From Leptospiraceae bacterium (GTDB lineage: Bacteria > Spirochaetota > Leptospiria > Leptospirales > Leptospiraceae): a stretch of 64,000 bases of DNA. Under the pieces are notes generated by a model. The model saw only the letters and a program-made list of their open reading frames with translations, made no database searches and was not told the origin of the DNA. Position 1 is the first letter of the stretch. Each line of letters begins with the position of its first letter. Below, piece after piece: positions 46,574-55,944 of this stretch. The stretch is from the NCBI GenBank assembly GCA_024233865.1, contig JACKPA010000001.1, forward strand, positions 868,001-932,000, in the 5' to 3' direction. Both the position numbers and the translations under genes were made by a program.

Positions 46574-47220
46574 TGGCAAAGAAAAAAATTCGTACATGGT
46601 CAGAAGCGGAACTGATCGATACTTTTGCTTTGACAAAGACCAAATTTGACAGTCCTTTATTAAAAGAATGGCTTGAAACAACCACTACTTTGGATGAGTT
46701 TGAAAATAAAGTTTTTTCAAATATTCTTGCTGAAGTAAGGGTGAATATTGAAGCTTGGAATGAAGAAGACCTTAAAATGAATTTCATTGCCTTTGTGATT
46801 AGTTTGGCAAATCTAAAGACAACAGATCGAGTACGCACCTATTACGAAAAAACCATAGAAGCAGAAGTAAGCGGATATTATTTAAAAATTAAGTGTGATT
46901 TTATGGTCGCTAAGGGGATATTGGATATGGTGAAAGTGCCATATTTTCACTTCCAAGAATACAAGCGAGATAAAGACCCCTATGGAGACCCAATGGCACA
47001 ATTGATAGAAGCATTTTTAATAGCCTGGGAAAGAAATAAAAATGGCAAACCGTTATATGGCTGCTATGTAGTAGGCAGATTTTGGTATTTTGTCACCTTT
47101 GAAGACAAGAAATATTGCGCATCTCAGGCTTTTGATAGCACGGATAAAAAAGACTTACTTCAAATCATAGCTATTCTTCGCAAGTTCAAAGAAATTTTGG
47201 AAACAAGATTATTGGATTAA
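46573..47220 (+). CDS. PD-(D/E)XK-type nuclease-like protein
   Basis: The 215-residue protein has the layout of restriction-like nucleases found as single hypothetical proteins: EAEVSGYYLKIKCDFMVAKG then FHFQEYKRDKDPYGDPMAQ (about 135-150), giving an acidic residue and an E-x-K pair, and a C-terminal GCYVVGRFWYFVTF. It has no methyltransferase or signal. It overlaps the Uma2-like frame by one base and follows the fused enzyme, so it may be part of that restriction locus. The function is inferred from fold-like features only. Confidence 0.65.
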   Translation: MAKKKIRTWSEAELIDTFALTKTKFDSPLLKEWLETTTTLDEFENKVFSNILAEVRVNIEAWNEEDLKMNFIAFVISLANLKTTDRVRTYYEKTIEAEVSGYYLKIKCDFMVAKGILDMVKVPYFHFQEYKRDKDPYGDPMAQLIEAFLIAWERNKNGKPLYGCYVVGRFWYFVTFEDKKYCASQAFDSTDKKDLLQIIAILRKFKEILETRLLD

Positions 47221-47361
47221 ACCTTTCAGAAGTAAATAAATAATTTATATAGAAAAAAAATTCAATTATTTTCGTTTTAGTGCTCATTTGTAGGTATTGG
47301 ATGAAAACAGCATAAGCATAAAACATTGGTCAAAATCATAAGTATTTGTTTGCTTAAAAAT

Positions 47362-48198
47362 ATGATGATTAGAAAACCAGATGATAATACTTTAGTTCAG
47401 TCTACCAGGGTCTATTTTGAAAGCGGCATTGTTGATGAATTTATCAAAATAGGTGGCATGTGGATTATGGAAAATGCAAGGTTGAGGTATAAATTGGATG
47501 AAGATGACGTATCCGACCTTTTTATCATATTCCATGGTCGAGCACAAAGATGTTTGGAAATATTTAAAGCCGGTGGTTACTCAAACTTTCCGGCTTTTTT
47601 AAACGTTTACAACAAGCATTTAGTATTTAACTTTTTTAAAACTCATAAGATAAAACGTAATGAACATTATATTTGTTTATGGGATGAAGGGAAGCGGTTG
47701 AAATTGGATACAGAAGAGGAATTTGAACTTCTGGATATAACTTTAGAAATGCTTTCGGAGTTGGCAGTTCTAAATAGGTTGGTTGTTTGCTTAAAACACA
47801 ATGTTAAATTCAGTGAATCAGACTTTTATGTTTTAGCTCAAATATTAAAAAACAACCCAAATTATCCCTTGGATCTATTTATAAAAGATTATAAAAGAAG
47901 ACTTGAAAAAATCAAAAAGGAAAAGGAATATATTTTAGCAAAAATTAACAGGTATAACAGAAGAATCTTTTATAAACAAGAAAATATTGAATTTTCCATT
48001 AGAAAATCAAAACGAAAATTGTTTAAAAGATTTTTTAAATGTAATGAGATTTATTCTTTGAAAGAAATTGGTCGAATTTTAAGTTTATCCGGCAGAAGAG
48101 CCAATAAAATTTACAAAGATTCCATTCAAAATCTAAAATACAGAGTAACTGAGCTTTCCAAATGGAACGAAGAAACACAAACACCTTTGGCTGTTTAA
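47362..48198 (+). CDS. Divergent sigma-70-like protein
   Basis: About 278 residues. The C-terminal segment EIYSLKEIGRILSLSGRRAN (about 238-257) is a helix-turn-helix like sigma region 4, and the N-terminal helical part resembles region 2 only loosely (AFLNVYNKHLVFNFFKTHK). The middle is basic and coiled-coil-like (KKEKEYILAKINRYNRRIF). It may be an alternative sigma factor, or a DNA-binding protein with a sigma-4-like domain. The ATG at 47362 is preferred over a TTG at 47326; neither has a good ribosome site. A STAS gene lies 96 bases downstream, which would fit a sigma regulatory set. Confidence 0.6.
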   Translation: MMIRKPDDNTLVQSTRVYFESGIVDEFIKIGGMWIMENARLRYKLDEDDVSDLFIIFHGRAQRCLEIFKAGGYSNFPAFLNVYNKHLVFNFFKTHKIKRNEHYICLWDEGKRLKLDTEEEFELLDITLEMLSELAVLNRLVVCLKHNVKFSESDFYVLAQILKNNPNYPLDLFIKDYKRRLEKIKKEKEYILAKINRYNRRIFYKQENIEFSIRKSKRKLFKRFFKCNEIYSLKEIGRILSLSGRRANKIYKDSIQNLKYRVTELSKWNEETQTPLAV

Positions 48199-48294
48199 TA
48201 AAATTCCGATAAATAATAAAAATGGCTTTACATTTTTAAAAAACAGTTTTTATGTTTGTATTAATCAGCCAAGTTAGCAGGCAAAAGTAACTCC

Positions 48295-48636
48295 ATGAAA
48301 ATTAAAGTTAATACAAAAAGCGATGTACACATTATTAAAATTGAAGGTCCTATTAAAGCTGGAAACGAGTTTGAACTAGGAGAAAAGATCGAAGATTACA
48401 TCAAAAAGGATCAGGTACCTAAGTTCATTATTGATTTAAAAAAGGTGCCATTTATCAATTCCGCAGGTTTGGGAATATTTTTAAATATTTTTAAGCACGT
48501 AGATAGCTTAAAGGGGAGGATGGTTTTTGCCAATTTGAATTCTGACGTAGAAAACTTAATGGAAATCACCAAATTAGCTAGCGTGTTTGAAATTTTTAAA
48601 ACTTCTGATGAAGCATTAGAATCATTTGATTTTTGA
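48295..48636 (+). CDS. STAS-domain anti-sigma factor antagonist
   Basis: This 113-residue STAS domain has FINSAGLGIFLN at the phosphorylation loop, with Ser in the position of the usual phosphorylated residue. It would bind an anti-sigma kinase or another partner. It sits between the sigma-like gene and the giant AsmA-like gene. The GHKL protein at 31.3 kb is the only candidate kinase in this window. Confidence 0.85.
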   Translation: MKIKVNTKSDVHIIKIEGPIKAGNEFELGEKIEDYIKKDQVPKFIIDLKKVPFINSAGLGIFLNIFKHVDSLKGRMVFANLNSDVENLMEITKLASVFEIFKTSDEALESFDF

Positions 48637-48657
48637 TGCTCTAATTTTTTTTATAGA

Positions 48658-51600
48658 GTGAAGCCAGCTCTCTTGAAGAAATTTACCTTAAAAATTCTTA
48701 AGTCAAAAAGAGTCTGGTTTTTACTTCTAACCATTATTTTATATAAACTGGTTTTTAATCCTATATCTGGGAAGTTTTTAGTCGATTTTGTTTTTCAAAA
48801 ATTTTCTACAGGAAAGTTTTCTGGTAATGTTGAGCAATTTTCACTTTTTTATGGGATCGAGTTTACAAATGTAGAAATCAAATCTGGTGCGGATTTTGAT
48901 AATTCTACTATTTTAGAAGCTCAGAGAATAGCTATTTTATATAATTTACCCAGGGTATTCATTGGCTCTTTATGTGTTAATGAAATAGCAATTATCAAAC
49001 CCAAAGTAAATTTACTACAAAAAAAAGGTAACTGGAATGTAGCTACCCTATTTCCGTCTTCCGGAAAAAAGGAAAAAAAAGAAGAAAAACCCTCTACACC
49101 CAGGGAAGAAATAAACATTTATATTCCGATTTCGGTATATCTTAATTTTTTACTGGAAGATTTGGTTTTTACTATTCGAACCGAAGAAGGTGATAAAGAG
49201 TTTTCCGGCAGCGTAGAAGGCTTGAGCTTGTTTGTGTTTTTGGATACATATCGGTTCAGCAAAATCCCATTAAATTTAGGTATTTTATCTTCCGTTAAAA
49301 ATTTTCATGTGAAGCTAAATCCGGAAAAAAGCATAAAAATTGAATTTGCAGATAAATCCCGAAAATTAAGGTCTCCTTTTAGATTAACATGGCTTTTAAT
49401 CCAGGAATTTGAAAAAAGACCACCTCGATTTTTATCCAAATTAGATATAGGTGCAGAGCAAATTCCAATCCAAATCAACAATCAACTAGTAACACCTTTT
49501 GATCTTGGAATCGTTTATGACATGTTTTATAATCCGAAAGAAGACTCTCTATTGCTAAATGATCTAAAAATGACCTTTGAAAAAGACGTTTGGTTTCAAA
49601 TTGATGGAAAGGTTTTAAATGCGATAAAAGACAATCGGAATATCAATTTTCAAATTACGAGGTCCTATATAAATCTGGCACCAATCTCCAGAGTTCTTCA
49701 AAATATCCCTGGTGTTCCAGCAATCAAACTTAAAGGTGAAATCGAATTAACTCCCATGAACGTAAAAGGTTCACTGGAAAGTCTGCAAGCTAAAGGTGAG
49801 ATAAAATTTCGAAACATTCAAATTTTCCTAAAAAACCAGATTCATAACATCAGATTTGTCCGTCTCGCTTTTGAGGCTATTTTTAATTTAACAACTAAAG
49901 AAAAACCAACTCCGGAAAATCCTCTACCATTTTTAACTTCTTTGAATATCTCTCAGTTTGACATTTCGTATAATAATATTTTAGTAAAACTAAAAGGTTT
50001 GATAAAACCCAAAGAAAAAATTGATTTGGACTTATCTGTACAGAATATTGTTTTGAACCAATTTGTAAAAACTTTATCGGGTTACTGTAGTTTGAATACC
50101 AGCGTAAAAGGACAAAATTTTGCTTCTTTAAACGCCAATACCAAAGTAAATATTCGAAATTTTTCCTATAGCATTGACAAAAGCAAATCCGGTATCTCTC
50201 ATATAATTTTAAACATTGATTCGAAAATCGGTTTTGGTGCTAATTTTATACCCCAAACCGTAAATATAAATCCGGCTAATCTAACAATTAGAAATAGCAA
50301 CAATCAAGACGTAACTCGCTTTACAACCAATGGAGTTATTTCCCTTGCAAAAGGAATAGAAGCCAACATTTCTTCTTTTTATGTAAATGTAAATTTTACA
50401 AATATGCTCCCTACCCTTCCTTTGAGCTTAAAAGAAACCATCACAAACCTAAGAGGAATTCTTGGGAACGAGCAAGAAGTAAAAGGAAACATCCATTTCC
50501 ATGACAAAGAATATTCAAGAGATATTGATGGGAATATTTATGCCGTTTTACCAGGACTAAAATTGGGGGTTTTCCATTATTTTGTGAATCTCTCTTTACT
50601 TAAAGACTCCAGTGCAACCATACAAGTTCATAGCTTTCAATTGGATGCCTATAATTCGAAGCTTATAGCCAAGCTGAATGGGACTTTGAAAAAAGTCAAA
50701 AATGGTATTTTGGGAGGTTATACGCCGAATTTGAATTTGGAATTGGATATAAATTCGAGCCAAAAAGCGATAGATATACTGAAAAATATTCGTTTTAATG
50801 GCTCTGTTAACCTAGATTTCAATTGGAAAGATTATATTATCAAAGGTCAAATCAACTCAAAGAAAACGAATTTTGAGTTTTTTCAAGGAATATGCCCCGG
50901 TGAGGAATGTAAAAAAATTTCCATACAGAATATAAGTTTTCACCTACCAATAGAGCATAATTTAAATATCCAGACGATTACAACCATGATTGAAGGAGAC
51001 AAAGCAAAGTTTATAAAGACTTACGGACAAGAACAAAAATATAATTTTAGCATAGACCAGATTATTGCGCCCCACCCACACCCTTCAGTAAAAGGCAAAC
51101 ACATTTATTATGTAAAAAAGGTAAATAATACCCCAGGAATTATTGCAAGAATTGATTACATTGACAACTCACTATCCATCAATGATCTAAAAATCCATAC
51201 GTTGAACGGAATTGTATTTGGAAAAAATATACTGTTCAATGTAGGAGATGGTAGCCTCAAAAATATGGAATACGCAGCAACTCTTCAATTCAAGGATTTG
51301 GATTTGAAAGAATTGCTTCCCCAAAAATCCAGAGAAAGTATAGATGATGGGAAAATCAAAGCTGATATAAACATATCCGGCAAAAATCTTGATGATCCGA
51401 TTAATAACTTGAATCTCTTTTTTAGCGTATTCCAAATAGGAAAAGATTTTGGAAAAAGTGCGATTAAGATCGTAAGCCCTGAAAGTATTATAACGGACTA
51501 TCTTGTGAGCAGTTATAATGTGGATAAAATAAATATCGAACTTTCGAGAGGACTAGTTTATGCAAAAGTACTGTTTAAAAAATGGTCTTTGCTTTCTACC

Positions 51601-51699
51601 TTGTTTCTAAAAGTGGAAGACGATAAAATCGTACAAGAAAGAATGCCGCTTGCCAATTTCTTAAAAAGAACCGAAACTGAAATTTCTAACTATCAATAA
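48658..51699 (+). CDS. Large AsmA-like protein
   Basis: The 1013-residue protein has an N-terminal transmembrane helix (about 15-35) and a very long extracytoplasmic beta-rich region. It begins like AsmA/TamB-type proteins (FVFQKFSTGKFSGNVEQFSL; FYGIEFTNVEIKSG) and has repeated strand patterns such as LKGEIELTPMNVKGSLESLQ. Such proteins form a groove that carries lipids between membranes. The start is GTG at 48658. It lies 21 bases after the STAS gene. It is about twice as long as the AsmA-like protein at 32.1 kb. A terminator follows. Confidence 0.75.
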   Translation: MKPALLKKFTLKILKSKRVWFLLLTIILYKLVFNPISGKFLVDFVFQKFSTGKFSGNVEQFSLFYGIEFTNVEIKSGADFDNSTILEAQRIAILYNLPRVFIGSLCVNEIAIIKPKVNLLQKKGNWNVATLFPSSGKKEKKEEKPSTPREEINIYIPISVYLNFLLEDLVFTIRTEEGDKEFSGSVEGLSLFVFLDTYRFSKIPLNLGILSSVKNFHVKLNPEKSIKIEFADKSRKLRSPFRLTWLLIQEFEKRPPRFLSKLDIGAEQIPIQINNQLVTPFDLGIVYDMFYNPKEDSLLLNDLKMTFEKDVWFQIDGKVLNAIKDNRNINFQITRSYINLAPISRVLQNIPGVPAIKLKGEIELTPMNVKGSLESLQAKGEIKFRNIQIFLKNQIHNIRFVRLAFEAIFNLTTKEKPTPENPLPFLTSLNISQFDISYNNILVKLKGLIKPKEKIDLDLSVQNIVLNQFVKTLSGYCSLNTSVKGQNFASLNANTKVNIRNFSYSIDKSKSGISHIILNIDSKIGFGANFIPQTVNINPANLTIRNSNNQDVTRFTTNGVISLAKGIEANISSFYVNVNFTNMLPTLPLSLKETITNLRGILGNEQEVKGNIHFHDKEYSRDIDGNIYAVLPGLKLGVFHYFVNLSLLKDSSATIQVHSFQLDAYNSKLIAKLNGTLKKVKNGILGGYTPNLNLELDINSSQKAIDILKNIRFNGSVNLDFNWKDYIIKGQINSKKTNFEFFQGICPGEECKKISIQNISFHLPIEHNLNIQTITTMIEGDKAKFIKTYGQEQKYNFSIDQIIAPHPHPSVKGKHIYYVKKVNNTPGIIARIDYIDNSLSINDLKIHTLNGIVFGKNILFNVGDGSLKNMEYAATLQFKDLDLKELLPQKSRESIDDGKIKADINISGKNLDDPINNLNLFFSVFQIGKDFGKSAIKIVSPESIITDYLVSSYNVDKINIELSRGLVYAKVLFKKWSLLSTLFLKVEDDKIVQERMPLANFLKRTETEISNYQ

Positions 51700-51793
51700 G
51701 CTAAAGTATTATTTTTTCTATAGCAAAGTGTGTCTCTAAAACCTTATGGTCAAAATTCAAAATTCGTGTAATTAACCGATCACTAAGCGATTT

Positions 51794-51817
51794 AATAACT
51801 CCAAAGAGTTATTTTTA
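51794..51817 (+). terminator. Rho-independent terminator after the AsmA-like gene
   Basis: AATAACTC (51794-51801) and GAGTTATT (51806-51813) flank CAAA, and a short T-run follows the stem. It is weak but well placed. Confidence 0.55.
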
Positions 51818-51867
51818 CACTTTTTTTTATTTCTTCCAAATGTCGGTAAAATAATAACAAACGTAAA

Positions 51868-52224
51868 ATGAAACTAAAACTTTATCTCTTATTAATCTCG
51901 TTGTTACTGAATTTTTGCTTTGTTCCTAAACCTGTTGAACCTATAAAAAATGAACGGTGTGAGTTAAGATTTAAACAATACACTCTTGGTATTCATGAAA
52001 ACTCCTCGTACGTAGCAGAGGAATCAGTTCATGCTGCTTTCGATTGTGACAAACCTGAATGTGTTCTTGTGGTTTTATCTATTGTACCAGTTAGCTCATT
52101 TGTCGTTTCAGGGTCAATAGTCATCGTGGGAAATACAATTCATTGGCTTGAAAAACAAGGAATGTGTGAAGATAGTTTTGTGCAATCAAAGATTAAAGAA
52201 TTCAAATCTCGTGATGGTGATTAA
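51868..52224 (+). CDS. Small lipoprotein
   Basis: A 118-residue protein with a signal peptide and lipobox (LLLNFCFVPKP, Cys at about residue 17). The mature region has several cysteines (NERCELRF; FDCDKPECVLVV; GMCEDSF) and one hydrophobic stretch. The family is not known. No ribosome site is clear. Confidence 0.65.
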   Translation: MKLKLYLLLISLLLNFCFVPKPVEPIKNERCELRFKQYTLGIHENSSYVAEESVHAAFDCDKPECVLVVLSIVPVSSFVVSGSIVIVGNTIHWLEKQGMCEDSFVQSKIKEFKSRDGD

Positions 52225-52385
52225 TTTATAATCGTGCTACTACAACCTTTGTAATTATTGATTTACATTCTGCCCTTGGTGGACAATCCAAAATATTTGC
52301 TGCAGATGTGTTGAGATATATTAATTTTGAAAAATAATTGTAATTGACTAAAATTCGGGATTTCTTGCTTTTGATTATAAAATCT

Positions 52386-54398
52386 ATGAAAAACCATTTC
52401 TCTATTCCTTTTACAGATCCAATCGCAATCATTTTTTTAATGTTTTCTTTGATTTTATTTGCTCCTATTTTTTCCCAAAGGTTAAAAATTCCAGGCATTA
52501 TTGGGTTGATTTTTGCCGGAATTCTTGTCGGACCAAATAGCCTAAATCTATTGTCCAAAAACATTGGAGTAACGATTTTTAGCACTATAGGTTTGCTTTA
52601 CCTTATGTTTTTAGCCGGTTTGGAGATTGACATCAAATCATTCCAAAAAAACAAAAATCGCAGTCTAGTTTTTGGACTTCTTACCTTTAGTATTCCATTT
52701 ACAATCGGTTGTAGCGTTTTTTACATCCTTCTGGATAAACAAATATTTTCAACCTTGTTTGTTGCCATTATGTTTTCCACTCACACGCTTTTGTCGTACC
52801 CTATAGCGAGTCGCTTTGGTTTGTCCAAAACGGAAGTAGTCACCATAACTACCGGTGGAACAATTATTACCGATAGCCTTGTTCTCTTTATACTTACAAT
52901 ACTTTCTTCAGTAACAAAAGATAAACTGGATGCGTATTTCTGGTTACGTTTTTTGGGGCTTGTTCTGGTTTTTATGTTTGTAGTTGTTCGCCTTGTGCCT
53001 ATTGCAAGTCAGTATCTTTTTAAAAAAATCAGGGGAGATAGCGGAATTCAATATCTGTTTGTTTTGTTTATCCTCTTTTTTTCTGCTTTTGGAGCAGAAC
53101 TGGCTGGTTTGGAACCCATGATAGGTGCATTTTTATCCGGACTTGTTTTAAACAAGTTTATCCCCCACACATCTGCCTTGATGAACAGAATTTTGTTTAT
53201 TGGAAATACTCTGTTTATTCCGTTTTTTTTGATTAGTGTGGGTATGATCATAAACATTAAGGCATTTTTTTCCGGAATTGGTGCTATAGTGATTGCGGTA
53301 GCATTGATTACCGTAGCCATTACCAGCAAATTCTTGGCTGCCTATTTTACACAAAAGATATTCAAGTATTCCAATAACGAAAGAAACTTGATCTTCGGAC
53401 TCAGCAATTCTCACGCAGCTGCTACCATAGCCGTTATTCTTGTTGGTCATCAATTAAAATGGTTGGATGAAACGATCTTAAACGCTACGGTTTTATTGAT
53501 TTTGGTGAGTTGCATCGTGAGCTCTTTTGTAACGCAATCAGCTTCTAAAAAAATAGTCATTCAAGAATTGGAAGCAACACATCCGCAAACAGCAGATAAA
53601 CAGGAGAAGATTCTTGTTTCTTTGTCGAATCCGTCTACAATGGAAAGATTGCTTGACTTTTCTTTTCTTATCAAAAATTCCAAACCAAGCCAACCGATAT
53701 ATCCTTTGATGATTGTTCTGGATGATGACATGTATGAGAAAAAAGTAATGGCTGGATTTGCGGCTATGGAAAAGGCGATTTTCCATGCTTCCGCTACGGA
53801 AACGCTACTGGAACCTGTAATAAGGGTAGATTTAAATCCAGCCAATGGTATATCCAGAGCAATCAAAGAAATATCCATCACAAAAACAATCATCGGTTGG
53901 AATGAAAAACCATCTAAGGTGGACTTTCTGTTTGGCACTCTTTTGGAAAATCTCTTAAATCTTACGGATAAGATGCTTATTGTTACCCGATGCAGTTATC
54001 CTTTGGACAGAATTGGTAAAGTGCAGGTATGGTTCATGGAAAGTGCCGAGTTGGAATTTGGTTTTTCCGATTGGGTGAGCATGGTTGTTACTCTTGTAAA
54101 AAATACCAATGCAAACCTTGTTTTCAACGGGAATATACAAACTATTCAAGCCATTCGTAGCATTCAAAAAAACTTGAAAAATACAGTCTACAATTCCCTG
54201 CCCGACATTTTGGCTGCTAATTTTTACTTGGAGTCTGTTTCGGAAAACGATTTGGTAATTTTTATAGCGGCAAGGCAGGGAGCAATTTCTTATCAGCCTT
54301 CCAATGAAAATTTGAGAAAAATGGTTCTAAAATATTCCGATAGATGCAATTTTGTGATTGTATACCCCGAACAAAAAAGTGAAAATAGAACTATCTAG
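52386..54398 (+). CDS. Kef-type Na+/H+ or K+/H+ antiporter (CPA2 family)
   Basis: About 670 residues. The N-terminal 390 form the CPA2 transporter fold with roughly twelve helices: LKIPGIIGLIFAGILVGPNS, the PIASRFGLSKTEVVTITTGGTIITDSLVLF core with the conserved ITDS, and FSTHTLLSYP. The C-terminal 270 residues are soluble and resemble a universal-stress-protein-like domain (LLDFSFLIKNSKPSQPIYPL; FVIVYPEQ), likely regulatory. The ATG at 52386 is preferred to the TTG at 52344; ribosome sites are weak for both. It is not beside known K+ channel genes. Confidence 0.85.
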   Translation: MKNHFSIPFTDPIAIIFLMFSLILFAPIFSQRLKIPGIIGLIFAGILVGPNSLNLLSKNIGVTIFSTIGLLYLMFLAGLEIDIKSFQKNKNRSLVFGLLTFSIPFTIGCSVFYILLDKQIFSTLFVAIMFSTHTLLSYPIASRFGLSKTEVVTITTGGTIITDSLVLFILTILSSVTKDKLDAYFWLRFLGLVLVFMFVVVRLVPIASQYLFKKIRGDSGIQYLFVLFILFFSAFGAELAGLEPMIGAFLSGLVLNKFIPHTSALMNRILFIGNTLFIPFFLISVGMIINIKAFFSGIGAIVIAVALITVAITSKFLAAYFTQKIFKYSNNERNLIFGLSNSHAAATIAVILVGHQLKWLDETILNATVLLILVSCIVSSFVTQSASKKIVIQELEATHPQTADKQEKILVSLSNPSTMERLLDFSFLIKNSKPSQPIYPLMIVLDDDMYEKKVMAGFAAMEKAIFHASATETLLEPVIRVDLNPANGISRAIKEISITKTIIGWNEKPSKVDFLFGTLLENLLNLTDKMLIVTRCSYPLDRIGKVQVWFMESAELEFGFSDWVSMVVTLVKNTNANLVFNGNIQTIQAIRSIQKNLKNTVYNSLPDILAANFYLESVSENDLVIFIAARQGAISYQPSNENLRKMVLKYSDRCNFVIVYPEQKSENRTI

Positions 54399-54426
54399 AA
54401 ATATTAGTGTTTCCAAAAGAAGCCTG

Positions 54427-55035
54427 TTAAGCATTTTGCTTTAACATTTCCAATAGTATACCAATAATTATATTTGAATTTTCAATTGGGTATTCATCAA
54501 GATCTATACTCACTTCAATACCTTCTATCTTCAGAAATTTCCAAGCTGTTCCTGTTGTTACGGCACCATAAATTTTTTTGATATTTTCGTTTTTTTCTGA
54601 TTTATTGAATATGCTTGCTGCTACCATCTCTGCAACACACTGACCCAATCCGGAAATAAGGTTTTCATTTTTGGCTTCAACAACGGCTACAATCGGGCTA
54701 CTCAAAATTAATTGTTCTTGGGAATCACTTATTATAAAATCACAGAAACCATTTAAGCCTCTTTCTTTATCAACATTGAATTCAATTCCCGAAAACAAAC
54801 TGATTTTATGATTTACGATTTTTCTCACTTCAACAAGAATATTAGCAATGATAAGCTCTGACCGAGCTTTCTCTGTATTGATTGCTCGTGCAAGAGGAAT
54901 ATTCTCCTTTAAAATTTCTACAAGGATAGGAGAAGCTTCAACGCCTTTGATAGCAGAAAATAGGTTTTGTTTTTCAATGAGTTTTATTCCTAATTCTTGC
55001 TTAGCCTTCTTTAAATCAAAATCACTATAAGCCAT
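54427..55035 (-). CDS. PD-(D/E)XK nuclease-like protein
   Basis: This 202-residue protein has NGFCDFIIS, then SPIVAVVEAKNENLISGLGQ, i.e. an acidic residue and E-x-K at the spacing of restriction-like nucleases, followed by a helix with Q. The N-terminal third is helical. It resembles single-gene hypothetical proteins common in cyanobacteria and other phyla. AGGAG precedes the ATG at 55035. It has no methyltransferase neighbour, so its role is unclear. Confidence 0.68.
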   Translation of the reverse strand: MAYSDFDLKKAKQELGIKLIEKQNLFSAIKGVEASPILVEILKENIPLARAINTEKARSELIIANILVEVRKIVNHKISLFSGIEFNVDKERGLNGFCDFIISDSQEQLILSSPIVAVVEAKNENLISGLGQCVAEMVAASIFNKSEKNENIKKIYGAVTTGTAWKFLKIEGIEVSIDLDEYPIENSNIIIGILLEMLKQNA

Positions 55036-55163
55036 GGTATGAAACTCCTAACAAGAGTGTTTTTACCTATTTATCTTTTTTCCATGGAATGGAACACTCA
55101 AGAACAAACAAATAACCGATGTAGCTTTGGATGCCCATAAGAATTTCATACCGAAAAAGATTC

Positions 55164-55694
55164 TCATTTTGCCTCTAACAAAGCTTTCAAATTCTTTAAA
55201 CCAGTTTCAAAATCTTTGCCAATCATATTATCCATACTGATAAATGTACACATAACTTTACTCATGAAATTATAGTTTCCATTCATAGCCCAGGTAACAG
55301 TTATAAATTCTCCATTTTCATTGAATAAAAATTCAGTGATACTTTTATCTTCAAAAGGTTCTAAAAATTGAATTTGAAATATAATTTTTTTGGGAGAATC
55401 CGATTCACTAATTTCCATACGCCCGCTTCCTACGTCTTTATTCCCCTTCCATTCATAGATAGCACCTTTCCCACTTTCCGGACCGCTGTAAATTCTTTTC
55501 ATATCTGGATCCAATTTATCCCATGGAGACCATAATGCCCAATTTTTTAAATTATTCACAGAATCAAAAACTTTTTCGGGAGATGTCTTGATTTCAATTT
55601 TACGTTCAACTCTATACGAGTTTGGCTTTGTTGTAACGTACCCTAAAAAAATAAGTATACAAATTCCAAGAACAATTAATATTTTTTTTATCAT
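55164..55694 (-). CDS. Membrane-anchored SRPBCC protein
   Basis: A 176-residue protein with an N-terminal hydrophobic helix (ILIVLGICILIFLGYVT) that anchors or exports it, then an SRPBCC/START-like fold: KTSPEKVFDSVNNLKNWALW, SPWDKLDPDMKRIYSGPESG and ITEFLFNENGEFITVTWAMN, with the C-terminal helix GKDFETGLKNLKALLEA. These domains bind hydrophobic ligands. GAGGAA lies before the ATG. It is a different gene from the START-like lipoprotein near 9.4 kb. Confidence 0.82.
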   Translation of the reverse strand: MIKKILIVLGICILIFLGYVTTKPNSYRVERKIEIKTSPEKVFDSVNNLKNWALWSPWDKLDPDMKRIYSGPESGKGAIYEWKGNKDVGSGRMEISESDSPKKIIFQIQFLEPFEDKSITEFLFNENGEFITVTWAMNGNYNFMSKVMCTFISMDNMIGKDFETGLKNLKALLEAK

Positions 55695-55767
55695 TTTTAT
55701 TCCTCATTATTTGACTATTTAATATTTACATATTTAGTGAAGTTGCGGTTTATTCAGCAAGCCCTAT

Positions 55768-55833
55768 TTAACGTCAGTTCGACGTAAGAAAAAATATTAT
55801 CAAAATAAGAAGGGTAAACACAGTGGTTTACCC
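55768..55833. repeat. Intergenic hairpin repeat, copy B
   Basis: AACGTCAGTTCGACGTAA (55770-55787) and a GGGTAAAC/GTTTACCC hairpin (55812-55819 with 55826-55833) match copy A near 10 kb. The segment between them differs. Confidence 0.6.
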
Positions 55834-55944
55834 TACGCCCAAAAAATCCCTACTTATGAGTTGGTCTATTCCCGCAAAAATATGAGTGTTTTCAAAAGAA
55901 ATATCATTTACTCCATAGATAAAATATAAAAAATTGAAGATCTT

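Noticed and set aside
52226..52585. 119-codon minus-strand frame opposite the antiporter start
   Set aside because: It overlaps the transporter's conserved N-terminal helices and has no ribosome site.
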